Part shown: positions 19,075-28,438 of the stretch, piece after piece
How the letters are laid out: each line of letters begins with the position of its first letter
Position numbering within the stretch: the stretch's first letter is position 1
DNA from: Bradyrhizobium sp. WSM1417
GTDB taxonomy: Bacteria; Pseudomonadota; Alphaproteobacteria; Rhizobiales; Xanthobacteraceae
Reading direction: 5' to 3'
DNA: 64,000 bases
NCBI RefSeq assembly: GCF_000515415.1
Contig: NZ_KI911783.1
Location: forward strand, 7,489,831-7,553,830
Position numbers and translations under genes: made by a program
The notes under the pieces: model-generated
Databases searched by the model: none
What the model was told of the DNA's origin: nothing
The model's input: the letters and a program-made list of their open reading frames with translations, nothing else

Positions 19075-19341
19075 CGACAGCCCATGACTAGCCAGCGACG
19101 AAGCTGCTCTTTCTCGCGATTAGAAATGCTGACAACCATTGGCGACGACCGGTTACATGACCGTGATGGCGAGTTTTGTCACCCCGTTCAGCGAGCGCGT
19201 GGCAAGCTCACCGGAGAGACCCGATGTGATCTGTTCGCTGACCTCGCAAACTTCTTACAGAGGCGCTACGACACAGAACTTCCGAGGTCCCCCACAACGG
19301 CGCCCCGCACCATTGGACGCTCCGCTGCTTAGATCCATAGA

Positions 19342-19779
19342 TCAGAGTTCCTTCTCGTACAGCGGGCCGGCGTTCAAGGCACGCACCAAATTGTCGCATT
19401 TCTCGAGCTCCCGATATGCCTTACGTGCGGCGTCGGAGGCTTCCTGACGCGCCTGCCGAGCTTGTTCGGCTTCCGACAGTGCCTCCTCAAGGTGCCGCTC
19501 GAGCAGCCGTTCGTGGTCGTGCAGTGAGATCATCTTCGCCTTCGCCTCCTCAACATCCTTCAGAGCGACGGTTTTGCCGATCAACAAATCGTATATCTCG
19601 CGTTCCAGACGAGGGCGGTCTTGCCGCCATGTGCGGAGGATTGTCAGTGCCGCTTCGATAGCCGTGTCGCATTTGTCGATGGCTGACTGCCACACTCGTA
19701 GACTCTCGTCGGCCCGGTGATGCCGCAATTTCCTCAACTCAAGCAATTGATGTACGGCCTTCGGAGTTATGCCAGGCAC
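19342..19779 (-). CDS. sctO: T3SS central stalk protein SctO (YscO/HrpO-like)
   Basis: 145 residues, almost wholly charged coiled coil (e.g. [20 protein letters not shown]), with no membrane segment. SctO proteins are helical hairpins that connect the SctN ATPase to the SctV export gate, like the flagellar FliJ stalk, and are poorly conserved in sequence. Position is decisive: the gene begins 13 bases before the end of sctN on the same strand, exactly where sctO lies in most T3SS clusters (y4yJ in Rhizobium NGR234). Last gene of the sctI-J-K-L-N-O operon. Confidence 0.8.
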   Translation of the reverse strand: MPGITPKAVHQLLELRKLRHHRADESLRVWQSAIDKCDTAIEAALTILRTWRQDRPRLEREIYDLLIGKTVALKDVEEAKAKMISLHDHERLLERHLEEALSEAEQARQARQEASDAARKAYRELEKCDNLVRALNAGPLYEKEL

Positions 19780-21146
19780 GTGGCAAGCTCCTGAAGCATT
19801 GCGTCGAAGCCAATTTGTTCACATCTTGGCTGTCGCAGGAACGCCCGTATGTTCTCTATCTTGGCGATAGCCGTATCGGCGTGCGGATCGGCTCCTTTCT
19901 TGTACTCGCCGACCCGTATCAATAGTTCTACGTCGCGGTATTTCGCTAGCAGGGTCCGCAGCTCACCGGCTAACTTCTCATGCCGTGACGACACGATAGC
20001 ACTCATAGCACGGCTGACGCTTTCCAGAATATCGATAGCGGGATAGTGGTTCGACGCCGCCAAGGCGCGTGAGAGCACAATGTGGCCATCCAGGATGGAA
20101 CGGATTTCTTCGGCCAGTGGTTCGGCGACGTCATCGCCCTCCACAAGCACGGTGTAAAACGCGGTTATCGATCCACGATCGTTGTTGCCGGCGCGTTCCA
20201 CGAGCTGCGGCAAGGTTGCAAACACCGAGGGCGGGAAACCACGCAGGGTGGCCGGTTCGCCGGCCGCCAGACCAATCTGCCTCTGGGCGCGCGCAAAGCG
20301 CGTTATCGAATCCATGAGGAGCAGCACACGCTGTCCCCGATCTCGATACCATTCTGCGATAGCCGTCGCCACGTAGGCCGCCTTCACCCGCTCCATCGCG
20401 GAACGATCAGAGGTCGCAACGACAAGAACTGAGCTCCGTCGCGCTTCTGAGCCGAGATCGAGTTCGATGAACTCCTTCACCTCTCGGCCACGCTCGCCAA
20501 TCAGCGCTATCACTGTCACGTCAACCGCCGCGCTACGCACCAGCATCGACAGCAGTGTGCTCTTGCCGCCGCCTGCCGCGGCAAAGATGCCCATGCGCTG
20601 TCCTTCCCCGCACGTCAAAAGACCATCGATCGCCCGTATGCCGACTGGAAGAGCGCGATCAATTATGCGCCGCGTCAAGGGATCCGGTGCCTCGCTTTGG
20701 ACTGGCACGCGGGCGTCTGGAAGCAGAGGCCCATGAGTGGATGTGTCGAGAGGACGGCCCAGACCGTCAAGTACCCGGCCAAGCAGGTTCCAGCCCGCGG
20801 GTGCCGTCAGAGGCTCTCCCATCGGAATCACCTCAGTGAGAGTAGAAAGCCCCTGTGTTTCGCCAAGCGGTGTTAGAATGGCGATGTCGTTCTGGAATCC
20901 GATGACTTCCGCGGACAATTCACAGTTGTTCTCGGGATTGCGGAGCGCGCACAGGTCGCCTATGCGGGCGCCAGGTGCCGTTGCACGGATAGTTGTCCCG
21001 ACGATTTGAAGGACTCGGCCGCGGACGCGCATTGCCGACGTCTGCGCCACAACCGTGCGAGCAAGCTGGAACAAGCGATCGATGCCGTCGTGCGAAGAAT
21101 AAATGGCGGTGACTGCCCTTGGCTGCTCGGGTTGCCCGGAAATCAC
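19767..21146 (-). CDS. sctN: T3SS ATPase SctN (RhcN/HrcN)
   Basis: 459 residues, the normal family length. The F1/V-type ATPase core shows Walker [14 protein letters not shown] near 185, the export-ATPase signature [12 protein letters not shown], and the Walker B region [15 protein letters not shown]. The enzyme hydrolyses ATP at the base of the export gate to strip chaperones and unfold substrates. The ATG overlaps the end of sctL by four bases and the 3' end overlaps sctO, so the operon is tightly coupled. This is the most reliable phylogenetic marker of the system in the window. Confidence 0.97.
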   Translation of the reverse strand: MISGQPEQPRAVTAIYSSHDGIDRLFQLARTVVAQTSAMRVRGRVLQIVGTTIRATAPGARIGDLCALRNPENNCELSAEVIGFQNDIAILTPLGETQGLSTLTEVIPMGEPLTAPAGWNLLGRVLDGLGRPLDTSTHGPLLPDARVPVQSEAPDPLTRRIIDRALPVGIRAIDGLLTCGEGQRMGIFAAAGGGKSTLLSMLVRSAAVDVTVIALIGERGREVKEFIELDLGSEARRSSVLVVATSDRSAMERVKAAYVATAIAEWYRDRGQRVLLLMDSITRFARAQRQIGLAAGEPATLRGFPPSVFATLPQLVERAGNNDRGSITAFYTVLVEGDDVAEPLAEEIRSILDGHIVLSRALAASNHYPAIDILESVSRAMSAIVSSRHEKLAGELRTLLAKYRDVELLIRVGEYKKGADPHADTAIAKIENIRAFLRQPRCEQIGFDAMLQELATCLA

Positions 21147-21769
21147 GGTGCAAAGGCCTTTAGGCTGCTGCGCAGGCCGGCTTCGATCGCCGCTAATTGG
21201 CTTTCGATCGTGGCGTCGACCAGTCCAGCATCGGTCTCAAGGATGCAGCCGGCATCTTTGACACGCGGATCAGAAATTACTTCGACGACGGCGCGCGACG
21301 TCGCCGTCGAGAGCAGTTCGTCCAATTGTCTGCGAACTGTTTCGACATGCGCCGGTGCCACGCGTAAGCGGACGAGGGAGCTATGACCTGTGAATTTGAG
21401 GCTATTCAAAGCGATCCGCACCGCCGCATCATCCGGCCCGATGGTATCGATTACCCGACGTGCGATCTGTAGGCCCATGTCGACAATCCGCTCTTGATTC
21501 TCCTCCATGATCCGCAGAGACGCCACCGCGATCGCGGTCAAACGTTGTTCGATGGCCGCTTGCGCCGTTGTCAGCGCGGCTTCCTTGGCTGCCGTCTCGA
21601 TCATCCCTGCGCTTTCGCGCGCCTCATCCACCAGCGCGTCCGCATCGCGTCGCGCCTGAGCGAGCAATTGCTCTGCGTCTACGATCGTCTGTGCGTTTTC
21701 TGCCGGCAGGACGCGCCCTGGGCCCAGGATCCGGACCCTGCCAGACGTCAGTTGAACCAATGCGACCAT
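21143..21769 (-). CDS. sctL: T3SS stator protein SctL (NolV/HrpE)
   Basis: 208 residues with a long N-terminal coiled coil rich in Ala, Glu and Arg ([17 protein letters not shown]) and a C-terminal globular part ending [17 protein letters not shown]. SctL is the FliH-like peripheral stator that links the SctN hexamer to SctK and SctQ in the cytosolic sorting platform. It overlaps sctK by 22 bases at its start and sctN by four bases at its end. Confidence 0.9.
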   Translation of the reverse strand: MVALVQLTSGRVRILGPGRVLPAENAQTIVDAEQLLAQARRDADALVDEARESAGMIETAAKEAALTTAQAAIEQRLTAIAVASLRIMEENQERIVDMGLQIARRVIDTIGPDDAAVRIALNSLKFTGHSSLVRLRVAPAHVETVRRQLDELLSTATSRAVVEVISDPRVKDAGCILETDAGLVDATIESQLAAIEAGLRSSLKAFAP

Positions 21770-22473
21770 GTTGGCATCTTTTTGCGGGCCAGGCGCCGCA
21801 TCGCACGAAAGGCATCTTCGCCGGCACTGTCGTCACGGCAGGCGTCCGCCACCACCATCCAGATCGCTGCAGGTCGGCGCAATCGTAGTCGGGCCCGCAG
21901 CCCATGTGGAATGGCGCCTATTGCGAGGCCGAACATCACCGCACCGCGGTAGAGGAATGCGTTAGGCCCAACCGGCATCTCGGAAACGCTAACCGCGGAC
22001 ATCAGTTCGGCGGTCGGTCGCGGTAGCAAGACGGCATGCGAAACGAATGCCAAGGCCTCTTCTCCGAGAACGGCGCGTGCCGCCAAAACATCGGCCATCC
22101 GAAGAAGGCCGATGAGGCTGGACACGCCGGTCCAAGCTCCAGCGAAGCAGATAAGGCGTGCAGCGTCCGGCGTCGGCAGAAATGCGAGCCGGCTTCGTGG
22201 TGCGTTGCCGGCCGAAATAATCGCCGACGCTTCACCACCTTGGCCGCGAAGCAGCCAACGTCCAAGCTTGACGCGAATAAACGGGTCGGACTGAGCAAGG
22301 TCCAGAGGCATCCATTCGGGCCAATCGGTTGCTATTGTATCATCGAAATTGGCCGCAGGATCGGCGATGCAGCGCATTATCGCTCCCGCCCACGACGTAT
22401 CGAGCCATTCATCCTGCATTGTTGCTGAGCTCATTGCGAGCATAGTCGGATTGTTCGCTTCGCCGAAGTTCAT
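21748..22473 (-). CDS. sctK: T3SS sorting-platform protein SctK (NolU/HrpD)
   Basis: 241 residues, soluble, without a signal peptide. SctK proteins are poorly conserved cytosolic adaptors that connect the SctD ring to the SctQ/SctL pods. Assignment rests on order (I-J-K-L-N as in rhizobial nolB-T-U-V-rhcN), length and the lack of membrane segments. It overlaps both neighbours by a few bases. Confidence 0.78.
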   Translation of the reverse strand: MNFGEANNPTMLAMSSATMQDEWLDTSWAGAIMRCIADPAANFDDTIATDWPEWMPLDLAQSDPFIRVKLGRWLLRGQGGEASAIISAGNAPRSRLAFLPTPDAARLICFAGAWTGVSSLIGLLRMADVLAARAVLGEEALAFVSHAVLLPRPTAELMSAVSVSEMPVGPNAFLYRGAVMFGLAIGAIPHGLRARLRLRRPAAIWMVVADACRDDSAGEDAFRAMRRLARKKMPTWSHWFN

Positions 22474-23246
22474 GACGCTGCCATAGCGTTCCCATGGCTA
22501 AAGCGCCGCCGCCATATGAGACAGACGAGCACTGCGTTGCCAATCAGCGATGCCGCCATGCCGGCGACGAGGCCGATCAAGAGGCGCGATGAGTCGCTAC
22601 GTTCGAACGCTCCGGCAGTCACTTCCGTTCGACGAAGCGTGGTATTGTCCTGATTTGCCTCTACAAGGGCAACTGAGACATGATCATAGGACAGGCCCTT
22701 CACGCTATTTGCGACCAGCTCCTTGATCTTCGGCACGACCTGATCGATCGGGGCACCGGGCTTGTGACGGACGAGCACAGCGGCAGTTGGCGGGGCGGGC
22801 GGACTACGATCGTCACTCGCACTTTCCGGCAACACCGCGTGGACCCGGGCATTGAGCACGCCGTCGATACTGGACAGAGTCTGCGAAAGCTCCTGTGTGA
22901 CGCCATAAATGTAGCGCACACGCTCTTCTGTGTCCGATGAGATCATCCGGTCCTTCTTGAAGAGAGTGCCCAAATCGGCAAAATGATCGCGAGGCCACCC
23001 GGCGCTGTCCAACACAGCCATGGCAAGCGGCACGTCTTCTGTTGGCACCACGAGCGAGGTCGTGCCGCCGGTTTCGGCCGTCCGTTCCGCGTGGATGCCT
23101 TGTCGCATCAGCAATGCAAGCATTTCGTTCCCCTCGCGCGCTGAGAGGTTGCGATAGAGCTCAATCTTCGATCCGCAGCCGACCAGCATGAATAGCACCA
23201 GAAGTGCCACCGCCCGCTTCAATACAAGAACCACGCCCCGCATCAC
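22470..23246 (-). CDS. sctJ: T3SS inner-ring lipoprotein SctJ (RhcJ/NolT, YscJ/HrcJ)
   Basis: 258 residues. A lipoprotein signal peptide ends in LVLFMLVGCGSK with the lipidated Cys. The YscJ domain follows (KIELYRNLSAREGNEMLALL, then VRYIYGVTQELSQTLSSIDG and ARVHAVLPE), and a C-terminal membrane anchor (LIGLVAGMAASLIGNAVLVCL) precedes a short Arg-rich tail. SctJ forms the inner 24-mer ring of the basal body together with SctD. Confidence 0.95.
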   Translation of the reverse strand: MMRGVVLVLKRAVALLVLFMLVGCGSKIELYRNLSAREGNEMLALLMRQGIHAERTAETGGTTSLVVPTEDVPLAMAVLDSAGWPRDHFADLGTLFKKDRMISSDTEERVRYIYGVTQELSQTLSSIDGVLNARVHAVLPESASDDRSPPAPPTAAVLVRHKPGAPIDQVVPKIKELVANSVKGLSYDHVSVALVEANQDNTTLRRTEVTAGAFERSDSSRLLIGLVAGMAASLIGNAVLVCLIWRRRFSHGNAMAAS

Positions 23247-23252
23247 CGTGGC

Positions 23253-23687
23253 TCATTGGCCGCTCAGGAAAGTGTCGAGAGTGTGGGTCGCCTTCCCAAC
23301 CACCTTGGTCACAATGTCGTATTGCAGGCCCATAGCTGACAGCTGGACCTGCGCATCGAGCCATTCAGCCGAGCGGATGCTGCCCGCGTTCATGCCTTCG
23401 GCGGCCCTGCGCACACCTTGCATGGATTCTGTAAAACCGGCGCTCAGTTTTTCCATGCCACTGAGGATATCATCGGATAAGCGAGGAACGAGCGCCCCCC
23501 CGCCCTCCTCCGCAAGCTCGCCTCCAGCCATGATCAGCGGTTCGTCAGCTCGCTGCGATGGCACAGGCGGCTCGAGTGCGGCTCGAAACGCCTCGACGGA
23601 TTCAGCCGATACTTTCGATGTCACTGGCACCTCGACCGCCAAAAACGCTGACCCTGTTTGCGGGAGGATACTACCTACGCTGCTCAT
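23253..23687 (-). CDS. sctI: T3SS inner rod protein SctI (NolB)
   Basis: 144 residues with an extended, low-complexity N-terminal half and a helical C-terminus (SAEWLDAQVQLSAMGLQYDI, then KVVGKATHTLDTFLSGQ). The C-terminal helix pattern is that of rod/adapter proteins which link the export gate to the needle. It sits directly upstream of sctJ, the position of nolB in rhizobia. Sequence similarity within the family is low, so position carries much of the weight. Confidence 0.8.
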   Translation of the reverse strand: MSSVGSILPQTGSAFLAVEVPVTSKVSAESVEAFRAALEPPVPSQRADEPLIMAGGELAEEGGGALVPRLSDDILSGMEKLSAGFTESMQGVRRAAEGMNAGSIRSAEWLDAQVQLSAMGLQYDIVTKVVGKATHTLDTFLSGQ

Positions 23688-24150
23688 TAGATGTCCTTTC
23701 CTGTGGTATGGCTGGCTCGGTCTGGTCCAAGGCTGTGAGGAACCCCTCGAGGCCGGGCTCGCCGCTTGGCAGGCTCCTGAGCACAGTATCGCGTTCGCTT
23801 AGCCGTCCATTAAGCCCAAGAGCCAGGGCCTGAAATGCCATCCCATATGCATCATTTGCTTTGGCAAGAGGATCGAGGCGGTCCAGCGCTGCTGCAACAT
23901 CGCCTGCCGTCAGATCTGCGACCGCATAAGCAATGACACACTCCCGGCTGCCCGGCGCAATGACCTCAAGTCCCTTCGCGATCCGCCTCGCCCTCACCAC
24001 GTCGCTCGTGACACAAGCCAAGAATGCCGTCTCCGTGAGACGTCGCAGGAGGCGGGAGCGGCTGTCGGGCGTCGCACAAGTCGACAACAAAGACATAGAT
24101 GCCGAATCCCTTTCCCTAACCGAGTCATGTGTCGTTTGCCGATCATCCAT
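23671..24150 (-). CDS. TPR-like protein, HrpB1/YscG-type, possible needle chaperone partner
   Basis: 159 residues from an ATG at 24150 with AGGA eight bases upstream; the longest frame begins at 24240 without a good site. The body has two or three degenerate TPR helices (CVIAYAVADLTAGDVAAALD, then GMAFQALALGLNGRLSERDT), as in HrpB1/HrpK and YscG/PscG proteins. Such proteins bind the needle subunit or other secreted components in the cytosol. It is the first gene of the sctI-O operon and overlaps sctI by 17 bases. The partner is inferred to be SctF. Confidence 0.6.
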   Translation of the reverse strand: MDDRQTTHDSVRERDSASMSLLSTCATPDSRSRLLRRLTETAFLACVTSDVVRARRIAKGLEVIAPGSRECVIAYAVADLTAGDVAAALDRLDPLAKANDAYGMAFQALALGLNGRLSERDTVLRSLPSGEPGLEGFLTALDQTEPAIPQERTSNEQRR

Positions 24151-24818
24151 GTTATGTCCTGCCACCGACCTCCGCCGGGAAAACATCGCGCCTGAGCTCC
24201 GAAAGGGCGCACGCTCGCAACACGGCCCGTGACCAAGCACTCACCTCGCCACCACATGACAAGAGCGTCTGCCGAGTGGCGTTGCGCGCTGGAAGCGATC
24301 TATTCTCATGATGATCTAATTCGGCGTCTCGCTCGGCGCCAATACAATACGGGCATGGAGTCATAACGGTAGCCTATGGATAATGGCGCCCTCCGTCAGC
24401 CGCTCGGTCCGGCACAAAGTGTGAGCTGCTCGCGGCGTTTCGTCCAAGGCGACTGCAGAACCCGATCCGCCGTCACTGCGATCCTCAACGTTACCTGCTT
24501 AAGGCCAAACATGCATACGGCCCGGCGACGAGTTCTTGCCGAACGAGTCATTTAACGCAACGACACGCATTTCCGGATTAGCGCCCCCGTCTCAAGCGCT
24601 CGCGCGGAGACGCACCGATCCATCGCGGGCGACTATGCCTTCATAGCGATCAAGTATTTCGCGCCATGTGCCGCCTCTAGTAGTGATGCCTGTCGGTGGC
24701 CTTGAGCGGCCAGCCCCGAGAGCAGGTCGTTGCCCCTTGAGCGGGGCTAGTGGCGCAAGCGGTTTCGAATCCTGCAGGCGCTACAGTGTGTTGGCAAGGA
24801 GACCGTCTGGGAGGGTCA
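24151..24818. promoter_or_regulatory. Divergent promoter region between two T3SS operons
   Basis: The 668-base gap separates the minus-strand sctI-O operon from the plus-strand translocon operon and must hold both promoters. I looked for a TtsI-type tts box here and could not identify one with confidence. No coding frame is supported. Confidence 0.55.
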
Positions 24819-25091
24819 ATGAACCTCGATGACACGATGGAGGCTGCACGACAGACCATCGCACAGATGGATTGTCTTTTGACGCGGGCTCGCGAACAAC
24901 TTGGCCGTTGTGCTTGGCCGTCGGGCGACACCAGCATGAGTGCCGCTTCAATTTCTGCATTTGTCGCCGATCAGGACGAAGCATTTCAAAGGGCGTATGC
25001 GGACGAGCAGGCGGCGCTCAGTCACATCCTGCCAAGCCCCCAATCAATGTCGCATGGTCCAAGCACCAAGCCGGCTCCACGGAGAGTGTGA
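24819..25091 (+). CDS. Small protein, first gene of the translocon operon; possible filament chaperone (SseA/CesAB-like role)
   Basis: 90 residues from an ATG at 24819 with GGAGG four bases upstream. A helical N-terminus (MNLDDTMEAARQTIAQMDCL) is followed by a polar tail; no membrane segment. Its stop is one base before the start of the SycD-like chaperone gene. In SPI-2 and LEE-type clusters a chaperone of about 100 residues for the EspA/SseB filament protein is encoded at this place. The role is an inference from size and context. Confidence 0.45.
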   Translation: MNLDDTMEAARQTIAQMDCLLTRAREQLGRCAWPSGDTSMSAASISAFVADQDEAFQRAYADEQAALSHILPSPQSMSHGPSTKPAPRRV

Positions 25092-25092
25092 C

Positions 25093-25614
25093 ATGATGAG
25101 GATGGCGGACGGTGAGCTATTGAATGGTGGTGATGCGACACACACCGAACGGCTGGCACAGCTCGCCATCGACTTCGTGGCAGGGCGCGCGGACCTAGCT
25201 AGCGTCGTTGGGATCACGGATGATGAGCTTGAGGCCTTATATGTATTTGGCCACCGCTACTATTCTTGCGGCAAGTATGAGGAGGCCCGGAATTTCTTTC
25301 GCTTCTTGTGCCTACACCGGCACATCGACGCACGATTCTGGTTTGGTCTGGCTGCTACTAGTCAGATGCTTGGGGACCCAGAGAACGCCATGCACGCCTA
25401 TCGGTTCGCCGGGCTCCTGGATAGTGACGATCCGCAGATGCCGCTTCGTGCGGCGGAATGTTTCATCAAACTCGATCATCCCACAGCGGCCATCACCGCA
25501 CTCGAGAATAGCTTGGCGCTGAGTGTCGGAAGGCCCGAACACAAGGCTTTGGCCGGGCGTGGGCTGATGATGCTTAACCGCCTCAAATCCCAACTTGGGT
25601 CCGGCCATGGATAG
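25093..25614 (+). CDS. Class II translocator chaperone, SycD/LcrH/IpgC/SscA-type TPR protein
   Basis: 173 residues. Three tandem TPRs are visible: DELEALYVFGHRYYSCGKYE, ARFWFGLAATSQMLGDPENA, and MPLRAAECFIKLDHPTAAIT. The middle 'FWFGLA...Q..G....A...Y' pattern is the hallmark of SycD/LcrH chaperones. These bind both hydrophobic translocators in the cytosol and keep them soluble. The YopB-like and YopD-like genes follow immediately, which fits. Rhizobial Rhc clusters usually carry nopX instead of a SycD/YopB/YopD set. Confidence 0.88.
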   Translation: MMRMADGELLNGGDATHTERLAQLAIDFVAGRADLASVVGITDDELEALYVFGHRYYSCGKYEEARNFFRFLCLHRHIDARFWFGLAATSQMLGDPENAMHAYRFAGLLDSDDPQMPLRAAECFIKLDHPTAAITALENSLALSVGRPEHKALAGRGLMMLNRLKSQLGSGHG

Positions 25615-26605
25615 AGTGAACATGTGGGCGCTGACGAGCAAAACACTCCCCGAAGTCGGAACGCTGCCTTTCAGTGCCTCCGCCACCGGGCTTTCGGGCA
25701 ATGGCTGCAAGACTGACGCCAACTTGTTGCCGCAATCAGTTTTCGGAGAGGCTGTCGCGTCAGGTTCGATTCCAGGATTATCGGCACCACGTGCGCTCGA
25801 CACGATTGACCTCCTTACCACGTTTCTGGCTCTGAAGACCAAGATGACCGATGGACAGGTTGCAGCCGGAATAGAGGACGCGCGACACTGGGGAGAGCAG
25901 CAAAGGCAGTTGCACGAGCAAACCTCTAAAAGCAACATTGAAGCGGCAAAAAGATCGGCAGAAGCAAAGAAGAGCTCCGGCATCATGAAGCTCTTCGGAT
26001 GGCTAGCGGTCGGATTGACGGTCCTGGCGGCCGTTGCCACCGGCGGAACACTTGCAGTCATGGCGGCGGCAGTTGGCGTTGGAGTAGCGACTCTCATTGA
26101 GACGGGGCACATCGATAAGATGACGGCGGCAATTGTGAAGAGTCTCGAGAAAGACGGAGTCGAGGGCGGCAAGGCCAACACCTTGGGCGCGGTCATCACG
26201 ATTGGAATCATATTCGCTATCTCGGTGCTAACGGTCGGCGCTGGCTTTGCTAATGCAGGTGCGAGTGGATTGCGTATCACCGCCTTGATACCGTCTAACT
26301 CTGTCAAGGCTGTTCAGATAGGCCAAAGAGTTTCGACGGCGGCTCGAGTCGGCGAGGCAGTGGCATCGCTGGGCGAGGCTGGCGCCGGCATCGCCAATGG
26401 CCTTCAGCAGAAGGAGGCAACAGACGCCCAGGCGGAAACGTTGGACATTAGCAGGTGCATTGCAAGATTGAGATCACTGCAAAGCGATGAAATGGACTTC
26501 ATCAAGCAGCTGCTTCTCGACAGGACGATGACCACACGGAGGGTTGCCGAGGCCATTGAGGGGCAGAGTGTCTCCAACGCCAATCTCGTAAGGCATTTCG
26601 CCTGA
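25607..26605 (+). CDS. sctE: Major hydrophobic translocator SctE (YopB/EspD/SseC-like)
   Basis: 332 residues (or 327 from an ATG at 25622). A coiled-coil stretch (WGEQQRQLHEQTSKSNIEAA) precedes two long hydrophobic segments: FGWLAVGLTVLAAVATGGTL with its extension to about 165, and GAVITIGIIFAISVLTVGAG near 210-230. A polar tail with further helices follows. Coiled coil plus two TM hairpins is the architecture of YopB, EspD, SseC and IpaB, the large pore-forming translocator inserted in the host membrane. The start overlaps the chaperone stop. Confidence 0.82.
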   Translation: MDRVNMWALTSKTLPEVGTLPFSASATGLSGNGCKTDANLLPQSVFGEAVASGSIPGLSAPRALDTIDLLTTFLALKTKMTDGQVAAGIEDARHWGEQQRQLHEQTSKSNIEAAKRSAEAKKSSGIMKLFGWLAVGLTVLAAVATGGTLAVMAAAVGVGVATLIETGHIDKMTAAIVKSLEKDGVEGGKANTLGAVITIGIIFAISVLTVGAGFANAGASGLRITALIPSNSVKAVQIGQRVSTAARVGEAVASLGEAGAGIANGLQQKEATDAQAETLDISRCIARLRSLQSDEMDFIKQLLLDRTMTTRRVAEAIEGQSVSNANLVRHFA

Positions 26606-26648
26606 CAGGCTTGCGTGGGGCCACTTATCGAACCTAGGGAATGTAGCG

Positions 26649-27746
26649 ATGGTATTTGCGATTGAACCTGAAACGACCGTTGGCGGGTACGACCTGCTGG
26701 ATGCTGCCGTGCATCAACAGCCTCCGTGGGTGCCGACCTCTGCTACGGTCCGCGGCAGAAACGTGCCAGAAGGCGAGATCCCACGCCCTCTTGCAGATCC
26801 CGTTGAGGGGACGCGGGGTTGGGGATCAGTTGGCGTACCGGATCTAGCGGACGTTGTGATCCACGAGAAGCTTTCCAATGTCCAGGTCAAGCTGAAGGAC
26901 TTTGTTACGGGGAACGACATATCAGCGGTCGCGGCGCTTATCGTTCGGCTCAATGCGGAGTTCCGCGAGGCGGCGAGGTCGGACCGGTCGGCTGCGCTTG
27001 ATGACGAGATTGCTGCGCAGGAAGCTGCTGCCAAGGCGCTTCGCAATTCAGGGCTATGCCAGTTATTTGGCGCAATAGCCACCTCTGGCGGCGGGATGTT
27101 AGGTGCCGGCGTGAACCTCAAGGGCGCTCGCCAGATTCAATCCCGCTTCGACGAGCTGTACAAGGCCAAGATCCAGACGCCGCTCTCGAAGTCTAGCGTG
27201 GAGACGCCAGCCCCGAACAGCCCTTCAGGTCAAGCGCAGCGCTTTGACAAACAAGGCGAGCCGGAGCTCTACGACAAGCCTCACGACAAAGCGCAATGTA
27301 CCCAAGCACCGGAGCGCGACGCGCGGCCCTTGGAAGATAACATCGAGATGACCCGTCTTCATGGGAGCAAAACATCAAGCAGCAATACACCTAGCGACCC
27401 GCTTAGGCTGGACACGCCCCATAGCATGACGGATCCACTTGAGTTTACGCGCGTTGTCCAGGCACAGACAGCAGCCCAGCAGGCGGCCATGAGATGGAAT
27501 GGCATGGGCACAATCGCAACAGAAGCCTTTAAACTTCCGGGAGCCGGTCTGAACATGGGCGCGACGCACTACCAGGAGGAGAAGGCGAAGCTGGAGGCGC
27601 GCGGCACCAAGGCGCGGGCGCAGATGGAGGAAGAGAGGGAATTCATGGCAAGCTATGAGTCGGCGATTCAGGATTTTCTCGGCAAGCTTGCAGAAATTCG
27701 TCGCGCCGATACCGAGGCGAGAAGCAAGATTGTCTATATGGCTTGA
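26649..27746 (+). CDS. sctB: Minor translocator SctB (YopD/EspB/SseD-like)
   Basis: 365 residues. The N-terminus is polar, a moderately hydrophobic stretch lies near 140-160 (LCQLFGAIATSGGGMLGAG), a long Pro/Ser/Asp-rich linker follows, and the C-terminus is amphipathic coiled coil (EEKAKLEARGTKARAQMEEE). One weak hydrophobic segment and a terminal amphipathic helix suit the YopD/EspB/SseD class, the second pore subunit. Position directly after the YopB-like gene supports this; sequence similarity alone would be thin. Confidence 0.68.
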   Translation: MVFAIEPETTVGGYDLLDAAVHQQPPWVPTSATVRGRNVPEGEIPRPLADPVEGTRGWGSVGVPDLADVVIHEKLSNVQVKLKDFVTGNDISAVAALIVRLNAEFREAARSDRSAALDDEIAAQEAAAKALRNSGLCQLFGAIATSGGGMLGAGVNLKGARQIQSRFDELYKAKIQTPLSKSSVETPAPNSPSGQAQRFDKQGEPELYDKPHDKAQCTQAPERDARPLEDNIEMTRLHGSKTSSSNTPSDPLRLDTPHSMTDPLEFTRVVQAQTAAQQAAMRWNGMGTIATEAFKLPGAGLNMGATHYQEEKAKLEARGTKARAQMEEEREFMASYESAIQDFLGKLAEIRRADTEARSKIVYMA

Positions 27747-27793
27747 GTGCATCGTTTGGACAAAAAAACTTCTTAGTTTGAGAATGACGTAAG

Positions 27794-28336
27794 ATGATCA
27801 AGGCAATGTCTGGATACCAGACCTATGCGTGGGCCAACAGCGCAGGAAATGTTCTGCCGGGTGGCCTGTCTTTGGGCTCGATTATGACGCTGGTTCTGAT
27901 GCAACGGCATGACATTTACCAGAATCAAATCCGATCTCAAACCGACGATATGCAGGCGCGCAACAATTTGCTGAGAGAAATGAATAAGGCGTTGGCTGCC
28001 CTGCGGACCAATCGACCTACCGATGGAAAGTCGGTTAGAGACTACGGCAGCTTCGTCGATTGGGAGGGCAAGACTCAGGATGTGTTTGATTGGATGCAGG
28101 CAAACGGCATCGCCATGGAGTCGGAGAATTCCGACAAGAAAGGTGTGCAGTCGCAGTTCGACGCTGCCATCACCAACCTTAAGGCGGCGATTGACAGCGA
28201 CAATAGCGAAGGGCAGGTGGCGTTGATTTTTATGCAAGGGCAGCTTGATAAGCTCAATCAGGTTGCAGCACTGATGTCTAACCTTCTTGCGAAAGATGAA
28301 AAGATCAAGGAGATCATTATTGGCAACTTTCGTTGA
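27794..28336 (+). CDS. sctA: EspA/SseB-like translocator filament protein (SctA)
   Basis: 180 residues, no signal peptide. The N-terminal part has a short apolar stretch (GGLSLGSIMTLVLMQRHD), then helices with the 'NLLREMNKALAALR' pattern, and the C-terminus is an amphipathic helix (LDKLNQVAALMSNLLAKDEK) like the coiled-coil end of EspA and SseB that drives filament polymerisation. EspA-type proteins extend the needle as a hollow sheath. With the SycD-, YopB- and YopD-like genes it completes an Esc/SPI-2-type translocon. No clear Shine-Dalgarno motif precedes the ATG. Confidence 0.72.
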   Translation: MIKAMSGYQTYAWANSAGNVLPGGLSLGSIMTLVLMQRHDIYQNQIRSQTDDMQARNNLLREMNKALAALRTNRPTDGKSVRDYGSFVDWEGKTQDVFDWMQANGIAMESENSDKKGVQSQFDAAITNLKAAIDSDNSEGQVALIFMQGQLDKLNQVAALMSNLLAKDEKIKEIIIGNFR

Positions 28337-28438
28337 GGGGGGCCGCACCAGTAAATAGTGCAAGACGGGGTCCTCATCCCTGTTCTACCCAACTGTCCTC
28401 ACACAGTTGCAATGAGCACAGGCGCAGCGGTGGATGGA

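Noticed and set aside
24151..24818. Possible tts box (GTCAGCCGCTCGG near 24388)
   Set aside because: Only the first few bases agree with my recollection of the tts consensus, and the second half cannot be matched. A position-weight-matrix scan would be needed.
25312..26307. 331-codon minus-strand frame opposite the SctE translocator
   Set aside because: It is antisense to a gene with clear chaperone/translocator context, and its composition (Pro/Ala/Thr-rich) is typical of a shadow frame.
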